Shown piece after piece: positions 33,261 to 40,257 of a DNA stretch of 64,000 bases; the stretch's first letter is position 1; the number at the start of each line of letters is the position of its first letter. The stretch is from assembly GCA_046732255.1 (NCBI GenBank), contig JBKPMR010000016.1, positions 62,001 through 126,000 on the forward strand, in the 5' to 3' direction. The notes beneath the pieces were generated by a model that was given only the letters and a program-made list of their open reading frames with translations, searched no databases and was not told the DNA's origin. The position numbers and the translations under genes are program-made. The stretch comes from DATBLE01 sp046732255. Its GTDB lineage: Bacteria; Actinomycetota; Thermoleophilia; Gaiellales; Gaiellaceae.

Positions 33261-34441
33261 GCGCCGACGCCCGCCGGATCCTCGCCGTCCAGGCTGTGCG
33301 GGCGCTCGCCTACGGCCTCGGCTCGGTCCTGATCGGCGTGTCCCTTGCCGACCGCGGCCTCTCCGACGGCGCCGTCGGTCTCGTGCTCGCCTCGCTCCTC
33401 GCAGGCACCGCGCTCGTCTCGATCCTCATCGCGCGCTACGGCGACCGCGTCGGACGGCGGCGGTGCTACCGCCTCCTGCTCGTCGCCATGGCACTCGCGG
33501 GCACCGTCTTCGCGCTGACCGACTGGCTGCCGATGCTGATCCTCGCTGGGCTCACCGGCGCCCTCTCGACCGAGGTCGTCGAGTCGGGACCGTTCACCTC
33601 GCTCGAGCAAGCGATGCTCCCGCACGCAGCTCCCGTCCAGGACCGGACGAAGCTCTTCGGCACCTACAACACGGTCGCGACGCTCGCCGGCTCGCTGGGG
33701 GCGCTGACTGCGCTCGTCGGCAGCTCGCCCAAGTGGCTGCTCGTCTATCCGCTCGCCGCCTGCGCAGGGCTCCTCGCCTCCGCGCGCCTCTCGCCCGCTG
33801 TCGAGGTAGGGCACGAGCTCTCCAAGGAGCCGCGACCGCCCCTGCACCGCTCGCGCGGCATCGTCGCGCGCCTGTCTGGCCTGTTCGCGCTCGACAGCCT
33901 CGGCGGTGGTTTCGTCCCCCAGACGTTCATCGCCTACCTGTTCACGCGCAAGTACGACGCCTCACCGCAGACGCTCGCCGTCGTCTTCTTCGCGATCGGG
34001 ATTCTGCAAGCGCTCTCCTTCCAGGCCGCTGTGCGGATCGCCGCCAGGATCGGGCTCCTACGTACGATGGTCTTCACCCACCTCCCCTCCAACCTGCTTC
34101 TGATCGCCGTCGCCTTCGCGCCCAACCTCGCAAGCGCGATCGCCCTCCTCCTCGCCCGCTTCGCCCTCTCGCAAATGGACGTCCCCACCCGCCAGGCGTA
34201 CGTGATGGCGGTCGTCGACCCGAGCGAACGTACCGCGGCCGCGGCCTACACGAACACCGCCCGCTACCTCACCCGGCCGATCGCCCCGCTGATCGCGGGG
34301 CCTACGCTCCGGCTCGGCCTCGGCGCGCCTTTCCTGATCGCCGGCACGCTCAAGAGCGTCTACGACCTCGGCCTCTATTTCACCTTCCGCACCGTCGACG
34401 TCGAAGGAGAGCGTCCGCCCGAACCAGCGACCGCGGGCTAG
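33257..34441 (+). CDS. MFS transporter of the chr-like operon (probable CTG start)
   Basis: 394 residues with about twelve membrane segments; MFS loop 'ARYGDRVGRRRCYRLL' (motif A type) between TM2 and TM3. The reading frame continues upstream of GTG 33296 into 'SADARRILAVQAVRALAYGLGSVLIGVSL', which is how ChrB-linked MFS proteins begin, and the codon before it is CTG overlapping the propeller stop as CTGA. I therefore place the start at 33257; GTG 33296 would remove part of TM1. It probably replaces ChrA as the exporter. Confidence 0.85.
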   Translation: MSADARRILAVQAVRALAYGLGSVLIGVSLADRGLSDGAVGLVLASLLAGTALVSILIARYGDRVGRRRCYRLLLVAMALAGTVFALTDWLPMLILAGLTGALSTEVVESGPFTSLEQAMLPHAAPVQDRTKLFGTYNTVATLAGSLGALTALVGSSPKWLLVYPLAACAGLLASARLSPAVEVGHELSKEPRPPLHRSRGIVARLSGLFALDSLGGGFVPQTFIAYLFTRKYDASPQTLAVVFFAIGILQALSFQAAVRIAARIGLLRTMVFTHLPSNLLLIAVAFAPNLASAIALLLARFALSQMDVPTRQAYVMAVVDPSERTAAAAYTNTARYLTRPIAPLIAGPTLRLGLGAPFLIAGTLKSVYDLGLYFTFRTVDVEGERPPEPATAG

Positions 34442-35238
34442 TGGTCGTGCAACTCGTCGAGCTCGCCCGGCTCGGTCGTGGAGACCGTGCGCCACGAGTC
34501 CCAGGTGACCTTCAGGATCACCACCGTGATCAGCAGACCGATGATCGCGTCGGCGATCGGCGCTCCCAAGGCCACCACGATCGCGCTTGCAACGACGCCG
34601 AGCGAGACGAAACCATCGACGCGGGCGTGGTTCCCGTCAGCGATCAGTGCCGGGCTCGAAAGGCGCTTCCCCGCCCGCAGGCGCACCTGTGCGGCCAGCT
34701 CGTTCCCCGCGAAGCCGACCAGCCCGGCCGCCGCCAGCATCCACAGATGCGAGAGCTCCTGCGGATGGATCAGCCGCTCCATCGACTCGTACAAGGCGAC
34801 GCACGCGGAGACGAAGATCGCAAACACAACGGCAAACCCGGCGATCTTCTCCGCCCGAAACGAGCGAAGGAGGAACGCAGTCCCGACCGGCAATGCGGTG
34901 AGCGTGTCCCCGACGTTGTGGATCAGATCGGCGAGCAGCGCCACCGAGCCCGTGAGAACGAGAATCCCGGCTTGCACGAGCGCCGCGGCGCCCAAGATTA
35001 CGAGGCTCAGCGAAACTGCCTTGAGGCCCGCCCGCGAGCGCATGATCGAACGGTCAACGAGCCCGTGCGAATGCCCATGCTCGCCGTGATGGGGATGCTC
35101 GTGCTCACGGTGGTCGGCGCCGGGCTCGACCGGCTGTGAGCGCGGGATGAGCCAGAGATGCCTGTGCGCACGGGCGTAGCTGTGCTCGTGGACACGGCGT
35201 CCGTGCCGATGCAGTGCCGGTGAGCTAGAACCGCTCAC
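34438..35238 (-). CDS. Cation diffusion facilitator (CDF) metal exporter
   Basis: 266 residues from GTG 35238. A His-rich N-terminus ('HEHPHHGEHGHSHG') binds metal; six membrane segments follow, with the zinc-site motifs HxxxD in TM2 ('ADLIHNVGDTL') and HxxxD in TM5 ('ADGNHARVDGF'), the pattern of Zn/Co-type CDF antiporters. Exports Zn, Co or Cd using the proton gradient. The chosen GTG follows a TACGGT box by 7 bases; an ATG at 35334 would add 32 unlikely residues. Convergent with the MFS gene (4-base overlap of the ends). Confidence 0.9.
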   Translation of the reverse strand: MSGSSSPALHRHGRRVHEHSYARAHRHLWLIPRSQPVEPGADHREHEHPHHGEHGHSHGLVDRSIMRSRAGLKAVSLSLVILGAAALVQAGILVLTGSVALLADLIHNVGDTLTALPVGTAFLLRSFRAEKIAGFAVVFAIFVSACVALYESMERLIHPQELSHLWMLAAAGLVGFAGNELAAQVRLRAGKRLSSPALIADGNHARVDGFVSLGVVASAIVVALGAPIADAIIGLLITVVILKVTWDSWRTVSTTEPGELDELHDH

Positions 35239-35345
35239 GCCGAGAACCGTAGCCCGCGCGATGCCGCAGCTATGGAGCCGACGGTTCGACGACTCGCGTA
35301 ACGTGCTCGCGCCGTGACCGGCGTTGTCTGTCAAGACAAGATTCC

Positions 35346-35367
35346 GTGGCCCACTCGTGGCCCAAAC
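35346..35367 (+). repeat. Tandem GTGGCCC repeats at the right end of the island
   Basis: GTGGCCCACTC directly followed by GTGGCCCAAAC, same orientation and order as the left-end pair at 29980-30003. Confidence 0.7.
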
Positions 35368-35480
35368 GTCCGTCAGACAATTCGCTCAACCATGCGGAGC
35401 AGAGGCAGCGGCGAGGCGAAAAGCGCCTGCAAACGACACCGTTCCGAGGAGTTCGTCGCCGTGCGTCGTTGTGCCCGACT

Positions 35481-35526
35481 CGGCCTGTCACGCCGGAGGT
35501 CGCGGGTTCGAGTCCCGTCGCTCCCG
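35481..35526 (+). repeat. attR-like core: duplicated tRNA-Asp 3' half
   Basis: 46 bases identical to 29872-29917. It lacks the acceptor 5' strand, D arm and half of the anticodon arm, so it is a fragment and not a tRNA gene. Confidence 0.9.
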
Positions 35527-35611
35527 TTCCCGCGCATGGCTTCGGTGTTAGCCGTGCGCCTCGCGCGACTGTAGCGCCGGACTCGGGCCACGGCGCGGCA
35601 CGGCCGCGTCT

Positions 35612-35962
35612 TCAAGCGCTCTTTCGGTCGAGGTACTGCAGCAGCTCGTGCGCTGCGAGCTCGATCTCCTTGTGCCGCCACTCCGCGGCTCGGTAGTGGC
35701 AGGCGATCAGCCCCATCCGGTGGAGACGCCGGAGGTCGCCGTAGACGAACGCGTAGCGCCCCTTCGTCTCCTCGGGCGCGCCCTCGGTGAGGCCGAGATG
35801 CCACGCGGCGTACTCCTCCCAGGAATGACTCTTCAGGAACGCGTTCTGCTCGCGTGCCCGCGGCTGCACGTCCTGCCAGCGCGAGCGGAGCACGTACTGG
35901 TGCGCGTCGATCAGCCGCTTCGCGTGCCTGACCGCGTCCTTGTTCACCCGATAGGCGGGCAC
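35612..35962 (-). CDS. Conserved hypothetical protein, small basic
   Basis: 116 residues from a GTG. 'VRHAKRLIDAHQYVLRSRWQDVQPRAREQNAFLKSHSWEEYAAWHLGLTEGAPEETKGRYAFVYGDLRRLHRMGLIACHYRAAEWRHKEIELAAHELLQYLD' has the even composition of a real soluble protein, and I recall close relatives across actinobacteria without assigned function. First gene outside the island on the right, so probably chromosomal core. Confidence 0.75.
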   Translation of the reverse strand: MPAYRVNKDAVRHAKRLIDAHQYVLRSRWQDVQPRAREQNAFLKSHSWEEYAAWHLGLTEGAPEETKGRYAFVYGDLRRLHRMGLIACHYRAAEWRHKEIELAAHELLQYLDRKSA

Positions 35963-36008
35963 CCGCGCATTCTCGCCGACCTGCGCGTCGGAAGCCCTGT
36001 CGACGCCC

Positions 36009-36014
36009 TAGGAT
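36009..36014 (+). promoter_or_regulatory. -10 box TAGGAT, leaderless start of the 56-residue gene
   Basis: TAGGAT, 6 bases before GTG 36021. Confidence 0.55.
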
Positions 36015-36020
36015 GCCCTC

Positions 36021-36191
36021 GTGAACCGAACGACCTTGAAGCGGATCACCTGCGTCTGCGGCAAGCTCCTCGAAGGCGAGAACGACGACCAGCTCTGGAC
36101 CGAGGCGCAGGCGCACCTCGCCGCCGAGCATCCGGATCTCGTCGGCAAAGTCACCCGCGAGGACATCCTCGCCCGTTCCGAGGAGATCTAA
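36021..36191 (+). CDS. Small DUF1059-like protein (56 residues)
   Basis: GTG start, 56 residues: 'KRITCVCGKLLEGENDDQLWTEAQAHLAAEHPDLVGKVTREDILARSEEI'-type sequence. The C-x-C near the start, the helical 'DQLWTEAQAHLAAEHPD' with His, and the length match DUF1059-like small proteins. Its TAA overlaps the last codon of the convergent SARP-type gene. A TAGGAT box 6 bases before the GTG supports it as a real leaderless gene. Confidence 0.72.
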   Translation: MNRTTLKRITCVCGKLLEGENDDQLWTEAQAHLAAEHPDLVGKVTREDILARSEEI

Positions 36192-36958
36192 GTCGCACTC
36201 CCGGCGGCGCCGCTGAGCAGGCGCCGATAGACGTCCTGCACGGCCGCACTCGGGGCGACTCCGAGCTCTTCTCGGAGCGTGATGCGCAGCCGGTCGTAGA
36301 CGCGCAGCGCTTCGGCGACGTTCCCGCTTCGCTCGAGCGCTTCGATCAGGATTTGGTGCCCGGTCTCACGAAAGGGAGCGAGCTCGATGAGCTGACGCGC
36401 ACAGTTCGCGGCTTGAGGCAGCTCGGGTCCGCCGATTCCAAGGCTTGACGCCGCCAGGCACTCGAGCCCACCCAGTCGGGCATCGTCGAGGCGTCGCCTC
36501 CAAACGTCTAGCCACGGACGGTCGTGGCCGAGGAGCAGAGGCCGGCTCGCGATGTCGTAGGCCAGGCCGGACGGACCCCAGGCCTGTGCCCACTCGCCCT
36601 TCGCGACGTGGGACTCCGCCCGATGAAGCGCCTCGAGCGCCGTCTCGACGTCGACGAACACGTCCGCCGGCAGCACGAGCTCGATCTGCGTCCGACCGGC
36701 CAGCCGCTCGGCACCCACGACGCGGCGCAGCTTCGAGAGCAGGACGCTGAAGCGAGCGTGGTGGTCGGCCGGCGCTTCCTCGCCGTAAACGGCCAACAGG
36801 AGCTCGTCGCGGTCGACGCGCCGCCGCCGATTGAGCACGAAGTAGCCGAAGAGCAGTTGACCCAACGGCCCCGGCAGCGAGTCCTCGATCCGCTGCCCCT
36901 CGAGACGCACCACGAACCGGCCGCAGAGCTGGATCCGCGTCTCGGCCGGCGGCGTCAT
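36188..36958 (-). CDS. SARP/BTAD-type transcriptional activator
   Basis: 256 residues. N-terminal OmpR-like winged helix (about 8-95: 'IQLCGRFVVRLEGQRIEDSLPGPLGQLLFGYFVLNRRRRVDRDELLLAVYGEEAPADHHARFSVLLSKLRRVV') followed by the bacterial transcriptional activation domain (about 105-245, 'FRETGHQILIEALERSGNVAEALRVYDRLRITLREELGVAPS'). Minimal SARP size, no ATPase extension. SARPs bind direct repeats spaced 11 bases apart; exactly such repeats lie in the divergent gap to the MOSC gene. Starts 6 bases after a TAAGCT box. Confidence 0.88.
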   Translation of the reverse strand: MTPPAETRIQLCGRFVVRLEGQRIEDSLPGPLGQLLFGYFVLNRRRRVDRDELLLAVYGEEAPADHHARFSVLLSKLRRVVGAERLAGRTQIELVLPADVFVDVETALEALHRAESHVAKGEWAQAWGPSGLAYDIASRPLLLGHDRPWLDVWRRRLDDARLGGLECLAASSLGIGGPELPQAANCARQLIELAPFRETGHQILIEALERSGNVAEALRVYDRLRITLREELGVAPSAAVQDVYRRLLSGAAGSAT

Positions 36959-36964
36959 CCCACC

Positions 36965-36970
36965 AGCTTA
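36965..36970 (-). promoter_or_regulatory. -10 box TAAGCT of the SARP-type gene
   Basis: Minus-strand TAAGCT, 6 bases before ATG 36958. Confidence 0.5.
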
Positions 36971-36979
36971 GAAAGCTCC

Positions 36980-36998
36980 GGGAAAGGTTCGGGAAAGG
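36980..36998 (+). promoter_or_regulatory. Candidate SARP binding site: two GGGAAAGG direct repeats, 11-base period
   Basis: GGGAAAGG at 36980-36987 and 36991-36998. A poor -10 (GACCAT, 37008-37013) follows after 9 bases and then, after 6 bases, the MOSC start codon. Direct repeats with 11-base period just upstream of a weak -10 are the known SARP operator layout. Confidence 0.65.
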
Positions 36999-37019
36999 CG
37001 CGAGCGCGACCATCGCCGC

Positions 37020-37718
37020 ATGAGCGACGGAGGAACGCTGACCGACCGTTCGAGGCCCGCGCGTGTCGTCTCGGTCAATGTCGGCCGCCCGCGCGTCGTC
37101 CGCTGGAAGGGACGCGACGTGACCACCGGAATTTTCAAGGAGCCGGTCGACGGTCGTGTCGCGGTCCGCCGTCTCAACATCGACGGTGACCGACAGGCCG
37201 ACCTGGCCGTGCACGGCGGTTTCGCGAAGGCCGTCTATGCCTACCCGCGCGAGCACTACGCGTACTGGCAGGAAGAGCTGGACGAGGAGCTGGCGTTCGG
37301 TGCCTTCGGCGAGAACCTCACGGTCGAAGGGCTGCCGCTCGAGGAGGAAATCGCGATCGGCGACCGCTTCCGCGTCGGCAGCGCGGAGCTCGTCGTCACC
37401 CAGCCCCGGCTGCCCTGCTACAAGCTCGGGCTTCGCTTCGCCCGCGCGAGGATGATCAAGCGGTTTCTGCTCAGCGGGCGCACGGGCTACTACCTGGCCG
37501 TCACGACCGAGGGCGAGGTCGGAGCAGGCGACGCGGTCGAGACCGTGGCACGCCATCCCGCGCGAGTCCCGGTCGCCGCGATCACCCGCGCGTACGCGGG
37601 CGATCGAGACGACCTCGCGACAGTCGAGCGGCTCGTCGCCCTGGATGCCCTACCGAGCGACTGGCGGCGCTACTTCGCGGAGAGGCTAGCCGCCTCGCGA
37701 ACGCAATTCGCGACCTGA
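37020..37718 (+). CDS. MOSC domain protein (YiiM-like)
   Basis: 232 residues. 'VVSVNVGRPRVVRWKGRDVTTGIFKEPVDGRVAVRRLNIDGDRQADLAVHGGFAKAVYAYPREHYAYW' and 'GAFGENLTVEGL' with the conserved Cys in 'TQPRLPCYKLGLRF' define the MOSC fold, plus a 3-alpha C-terminal domain. YiiM-type proteins handle molybdenum cofactor-linked N-hydroxylated substrate reduction. Divergent from the SARP gene and followed after 7 bases by the selenium-binding-protein gene, so the pair is probably one SARP-driven operon. Confidence 0.88.
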   Translation: MSDGGTLTDRSRPARVVSVNVGRPRVVRWKGRDVTTGIFKEPVDGRVAVRRLNIDGDRQADLAVHGGFAKAVYAYPREHYAYWQEELDEELAFGAFGENLTVEGLPLEEEIAIGDRFRVGSAELVVTQPRLPCYKLGLRFARARMIKRFLLSGRTGYYLAVTTEGEVGAGDAVETVARHPARVPVAAITRAYAGDRDDLATVERLVALDALPSDWRRYFAERLAASRTQFAT

Positions 37719-37728
37719 AAGGAAAGTG

Positions 37729-39057
37729 ATGCGCACCGAACACGCGAAAGCCAATTCCCTCCGTTCCTCGCCTGAGGAGGCGCTTCGGGCGCCGCCCGAG
37801 GAGTTCCTCTACCTCGCCTGCCTGCATGAAGGCACGGGGGTCGAGGCGCCCGACTTCATCGCCGTCGTCGACGCCGAGCAGGGCCGGGTCGTGCACGAGA
37901 CGCCGATGCCGAACGTCGGCGACGAGCTGCACCACTTCGGCTGGAACCGGTGCTCGTCGGCCTGTCACGGCCCCGACCGCTCGCACCTGATCGTGCCCGG
38001 CTTCCGCTCCTCGCGGATCCACATTCTCAACGTGACCGACGACCCACGCAGGCCGCGCATCGAGCAGGTGGTTGAGCGCGACGAGCTGCTCGCGAAGACG
38101 GGCTACACGCGGCCGCACACGGTGCACTGCATGCCGGGCGACAACGTCGTCGTCTCGATGCTCGGCGACGCCGACGGGAACGGCGCCTGCGGCTTCGCGG
38201 TGCTCGACGCAAAGACGTTCGAGGTGAAGGGGCGCTGGGAGAACGGCGACGAGACGCCCCCCTTCAACTACGACTTCTGGTACCAGCCGCGCAAGAACGT
38301 GCTCCTTTCGAGCGAGTTCGGCGAGCCGAACGCCTACGAGAAGGGCTTCGACCTCGCGGACGTCGAAGCGGGTCGCTACGGACACCGTCTCCACTTCTGG
38401 AACCTGGCCGAGCGGAGGCTGGAACAGACCGTCGACCTGGGTGAGAACGGTCTTCTCCCCTTCGAGGTGCGCTGGCAGCACGATCCCGAGGCGGAGGAGG
38501 GCTTCGTCGGAGCGGCACTGTCGAGTGTGATGTGGCATTTCCACCGGGCGAACGGCGCCTGGGCGGCCGAGCCGGTGATCGATGTCGAAAGCATCCCGCT
38601 CGAAGGCTGGCCGTTTCCCGTGCCGGGCGTGATGAGCGACCTCGTCCTCTCTATGGACGACCGCTTCCTCTACTTCTCCAACTGGCTGCACGGCGATCTC
38701 CGCCAGTACGACGTCTCGGATCCGACGAACCCACGGCTAACCGGACGGCTGTGGCTCGGCGGCGTGCTCGGCAAGCCGAGCGACGCCGGCCGCGAGCTGA
38801 ACGGCGGGCCGCAGATGCTGCAGCTCTCGTTCGACGGGCGCCGCCTCTACGTCAGCAACTCGCTCTACTCGACCTGGGACAACCAGTTCTACCCCGGCCT
38901 CCGCTCCTGGCTCCTGCGGGTGAACTGCGACCCGAACGGGGGGATGGAGGTCGACCGCGACTTCTTCGTCGACTTCCACGACCGCCCCGACGGCCCCGCC
39001 CGCGCCCACGAGGTGCGGCTGCAGGGCGGCGACTGCACGACAGAGATCTTCCAGTGA
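37729..39057 (+). CDS. SBP56 family protein (selenium-binding protein / methanethiol oxidase)
   Basis: 442 residues. Opening 'PPEEFLYLACLHEGTGVEAPDFIAVVDAE', 'ELHHFGWNRCSSACHG' with the conserved cysteines, 'RPHTVHCMPGDNVVVSMLGDADGNG', and the closing 'PARAHEVRLQGGDCTTEIF' are classic SBP56. Bacterial and human members oxidise methanethiol to formaldehyde, H2S and peroxide. Ribosome site GAAAGGAAAG precedes ATG 37729. Downstream small gene overlaps its stop. Confidence 0.92.
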   Translation: MRTEHAKANSLRSSPEEALRAPPEEFLYLACLHEGTGVEAPDFIAVVDAEQGRVVHETPMPNVGDELHHFGWNRCSSACHGPDRSHLIVPGFRSSRIHILNVTDDPRRPRIEQVVERDELLAKTGYTRPHTVHCMPGDNVVVSMLGDADGNGACGFAVLDAKTFEVKGRWENGDETPPFNYDFWYQPRKNVLLSSEFGEPNAYEKGFDLADVEAGRYGHRLHFWNLAERRLEQTVDLGENGLLPFEVRWQHDPEAEEGFVGAALSSVMWHFHRANGAWAAEPVIDVESIPLEGWPFPVPGVMSDLVLSMDDRFLYFSNWLHGDLRQYDVSDPTNPRLTGRLWLGGVLGKPSDAGRELNGGPQMLQLSFDGRRLYVSNSLYSTWDNQFYPGLRSWLLRVNCDPNGGMEVDRDFFVDFHDRPDGPARAHEVRLQGGDCTTEIFQ

Positions 39058-39200
39058 TCGTCGCCCACGTCCTCGGGCTCCCGATCGAGGAGAGCGTCCT
39101 GCAACTTGCGCCGGCCGGCGGGGCGTTCGTGACCGTCATCGCGATCGCCGCCCGGTCGAGGTTCGACCGGCTCAGACGATGGGCACGGAGGAAGGCGTGA
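39054..39200 (+). CDS. Small hydrophobic protein coupled to SBP56 gene
   Basis: 48 residues; GTG start overlaps the SBP56 stop as GTGA. One hydrophobic segment ('LQLAPAGGAFVTVIAIAA') followed by a strongly basic tail (RSRFDRLRRWARRKA), the form of a single-span inner-membrane protein. The tight coupling is the main evidence. No family recognised; it might tether or assist the methanethiol oxidase. Confidence 0.55.
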   Translation: MIVAHVLGLPIEESVLQLAPAGGAFVTVIAIAARSRFDRLRRWARRKA

Positions 39201-39215
39201 CCGCTGAGGGCACCA

Positions 39216-40220
39216 TCAGGTTTCGTCCCAGCGGACGGCGATCTGCCGCTCGAGCCCGAGCGGCAGCGACGCAGCCTCCGCTTCGACCGCGGCACGTTCC
39301 GCATTCGTCAGCCGGCGCCATAACTCGACGGTCAGGTCCGCGTTCGCGCGACGCCACGTCCCGACGATCTCGCCGCCGACGAGCACCGCGCCCGGCCACA
39401 CCCGTGACGTCCACAGCGCGGCACGCTGCGCGGCGTCGGGGACCAGAAGCTCGCGGTCGGCGCCCTGCAGCAGGTAGTACGTGTCGCCGCTCGGCAGGAG
39501 GCGCGCGGCGGCCGCGGGCCCCGCACGGTCCCGGAACACAGGCTCGTCGCTGCTCAGGATCCAGGCGTCGCCGATCGGCGTTCGCACGGGCGTCAGGTCG
39601 AGCGCGTCGAACGCCGACTGCGCCTGACGACCGCCGATGCCCGCCCACTTGCCGAACGACGCGGGCGTGGCAGGGCCGAAAACGTGCAGGTACCGCCGCG
39701 CGAGCTCACGACAGGCGTCGCGCGGATCCACGTCCGGTCGAGGCACCGTCCAGACGAGCGGCGCTCGTGCGCCTTCCCAGCGGATCAGCACGGTGCCGGT
39801 CGGCGCGGCGTACCGCACCCGGTTCCCGTGTCCAACCTCGCGGTCGGTCATCCGCCGGCCGGCGAGGCGCGCGTGCAAGCGCGCGGCGACCTCTTCCGCT
39901 CGCTGCCGTCCGCGTGCGTCGTCCGGCAGCCTGCCGAGCGTGAAAACTGGGCGATCGCGCGCAGGGACGACGTACGTGCTGTAGCGCGGCCCCCACACCT
40001 GCACGAGCGACGGGTGCTCCCAGATCGACGCGTGCGCCCGCTCGACGCGCGCGTGGATCGAGAGGAGCGCAGCACGCGGCATGCTGTCCTGCAGGCCCGC
40101 CCACGCCGTTTGCCGGAGCGAGCGGGCGCCTGGCGGAAGCCGTTCGTCGAGTGCGCCGACGCGCCGCCGGAACGCCAGGATCTGCGCCCGCGTCAGGTCG
40201 ACGGCTCTTCGATTCGGCAA
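39216..40220 (-). CDS. Winged-helix DNA-binding protein, AlkZ/AlkX-like (HTH_42, DUF1006)
   Basis: 334 residues from TTG 40220; upstream frame extension is antisense to the cupin and rejected. 'RSLRQTAWAGLQDSMPRAALLSIHARV', 'LVQVWGPRYSTYVVPARDRPVFTLG', 'RYLHVFGPATPASFGKWAGI', 'VLVGGEIVGTW' and 'ERQIAVRW' follow the HTH_42 family, which includes Streptomyces AlkZ, a DNA glycosylase that opens interstrand crosslinks. The Q-x-D/Q catalytic motif cannot be assigned with confidence. It follows the cupin gene by 37 bases. Confidence 0.8.
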   Translation of the reverse strand: MPNRRAVDLTRAQILAFRRRVGALDERLPPGARSLRQTAWAGLQDSMPRAALLSIHARVERAHASIWEHPSLVQVWGPRYSTYVVPARDRPVFTLGRLPDDARGRQRAEEVAARLHARLAGRRMTDREVGHGNRVRYAAPTGTVLIRWEGARAPLVWTVPRPDVDPRDACRELARRYLHVFGPATPASFGKWAGIGGRQAQSAFDALDLTPVRTPIGDAWILSSDEPVFRDRAGPAAAARLLPSGDTYYLLQGADRELLVPDAAQRAALWTSRVWPGAVLVGGEIVGTWRRANADLTVELWRRLTNAERAAVEAEAASLPLGLERQIAVRWDET

Positions 40221-40257
40221 CGCTGAACGCCCCCTGCCTCCGATTCTGCCGACCGTA

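Larger units (their letters stand above)
29872..35526. mobile_element. 5.6-kb genomic island integrated in tRNA-Asp
   Basis: Bounded by a 46-base direct repeat of the tRNA 3' half. Contents: DUF2148 ferredoxin protein (minus), ChrB-N, two ChrB-C proteins, beta-propeller, MFS exporter (plus) and CDF exporter (minus). The left end (about 29920-30060) is visibly richer in A and T than the chromosome. Tandem GTGGCCCAAAC repeats and CCTGCAAA motifs lie near both ends, as expected of integrase arm sites. No integrase or transposase gene is present, so the island is probably immobile now or moved in trans. Confidence 0.8.
35239..35611. other. 373-base non-coding right end of the island
   Basis: Contains the CDF gene's TACGGT box (35246-35251), the right-end tandem GTGGCCC repeats, a CCTGCAAAC motif (about 35426), the 46-base tRNA fragment (35481-35526) and about 85 bases of unremarkable chromosome. 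Open frames crossing it are antisense reads of the tRNA fragment. Confidence 0.7.

Noticed and set aside
35481..35526. Second tRNA-Asp gene.
   Set aside because: Only the 3' 46 bases are present; the acceptor 5' strand, D arm and half of the anticodon arm are missing.
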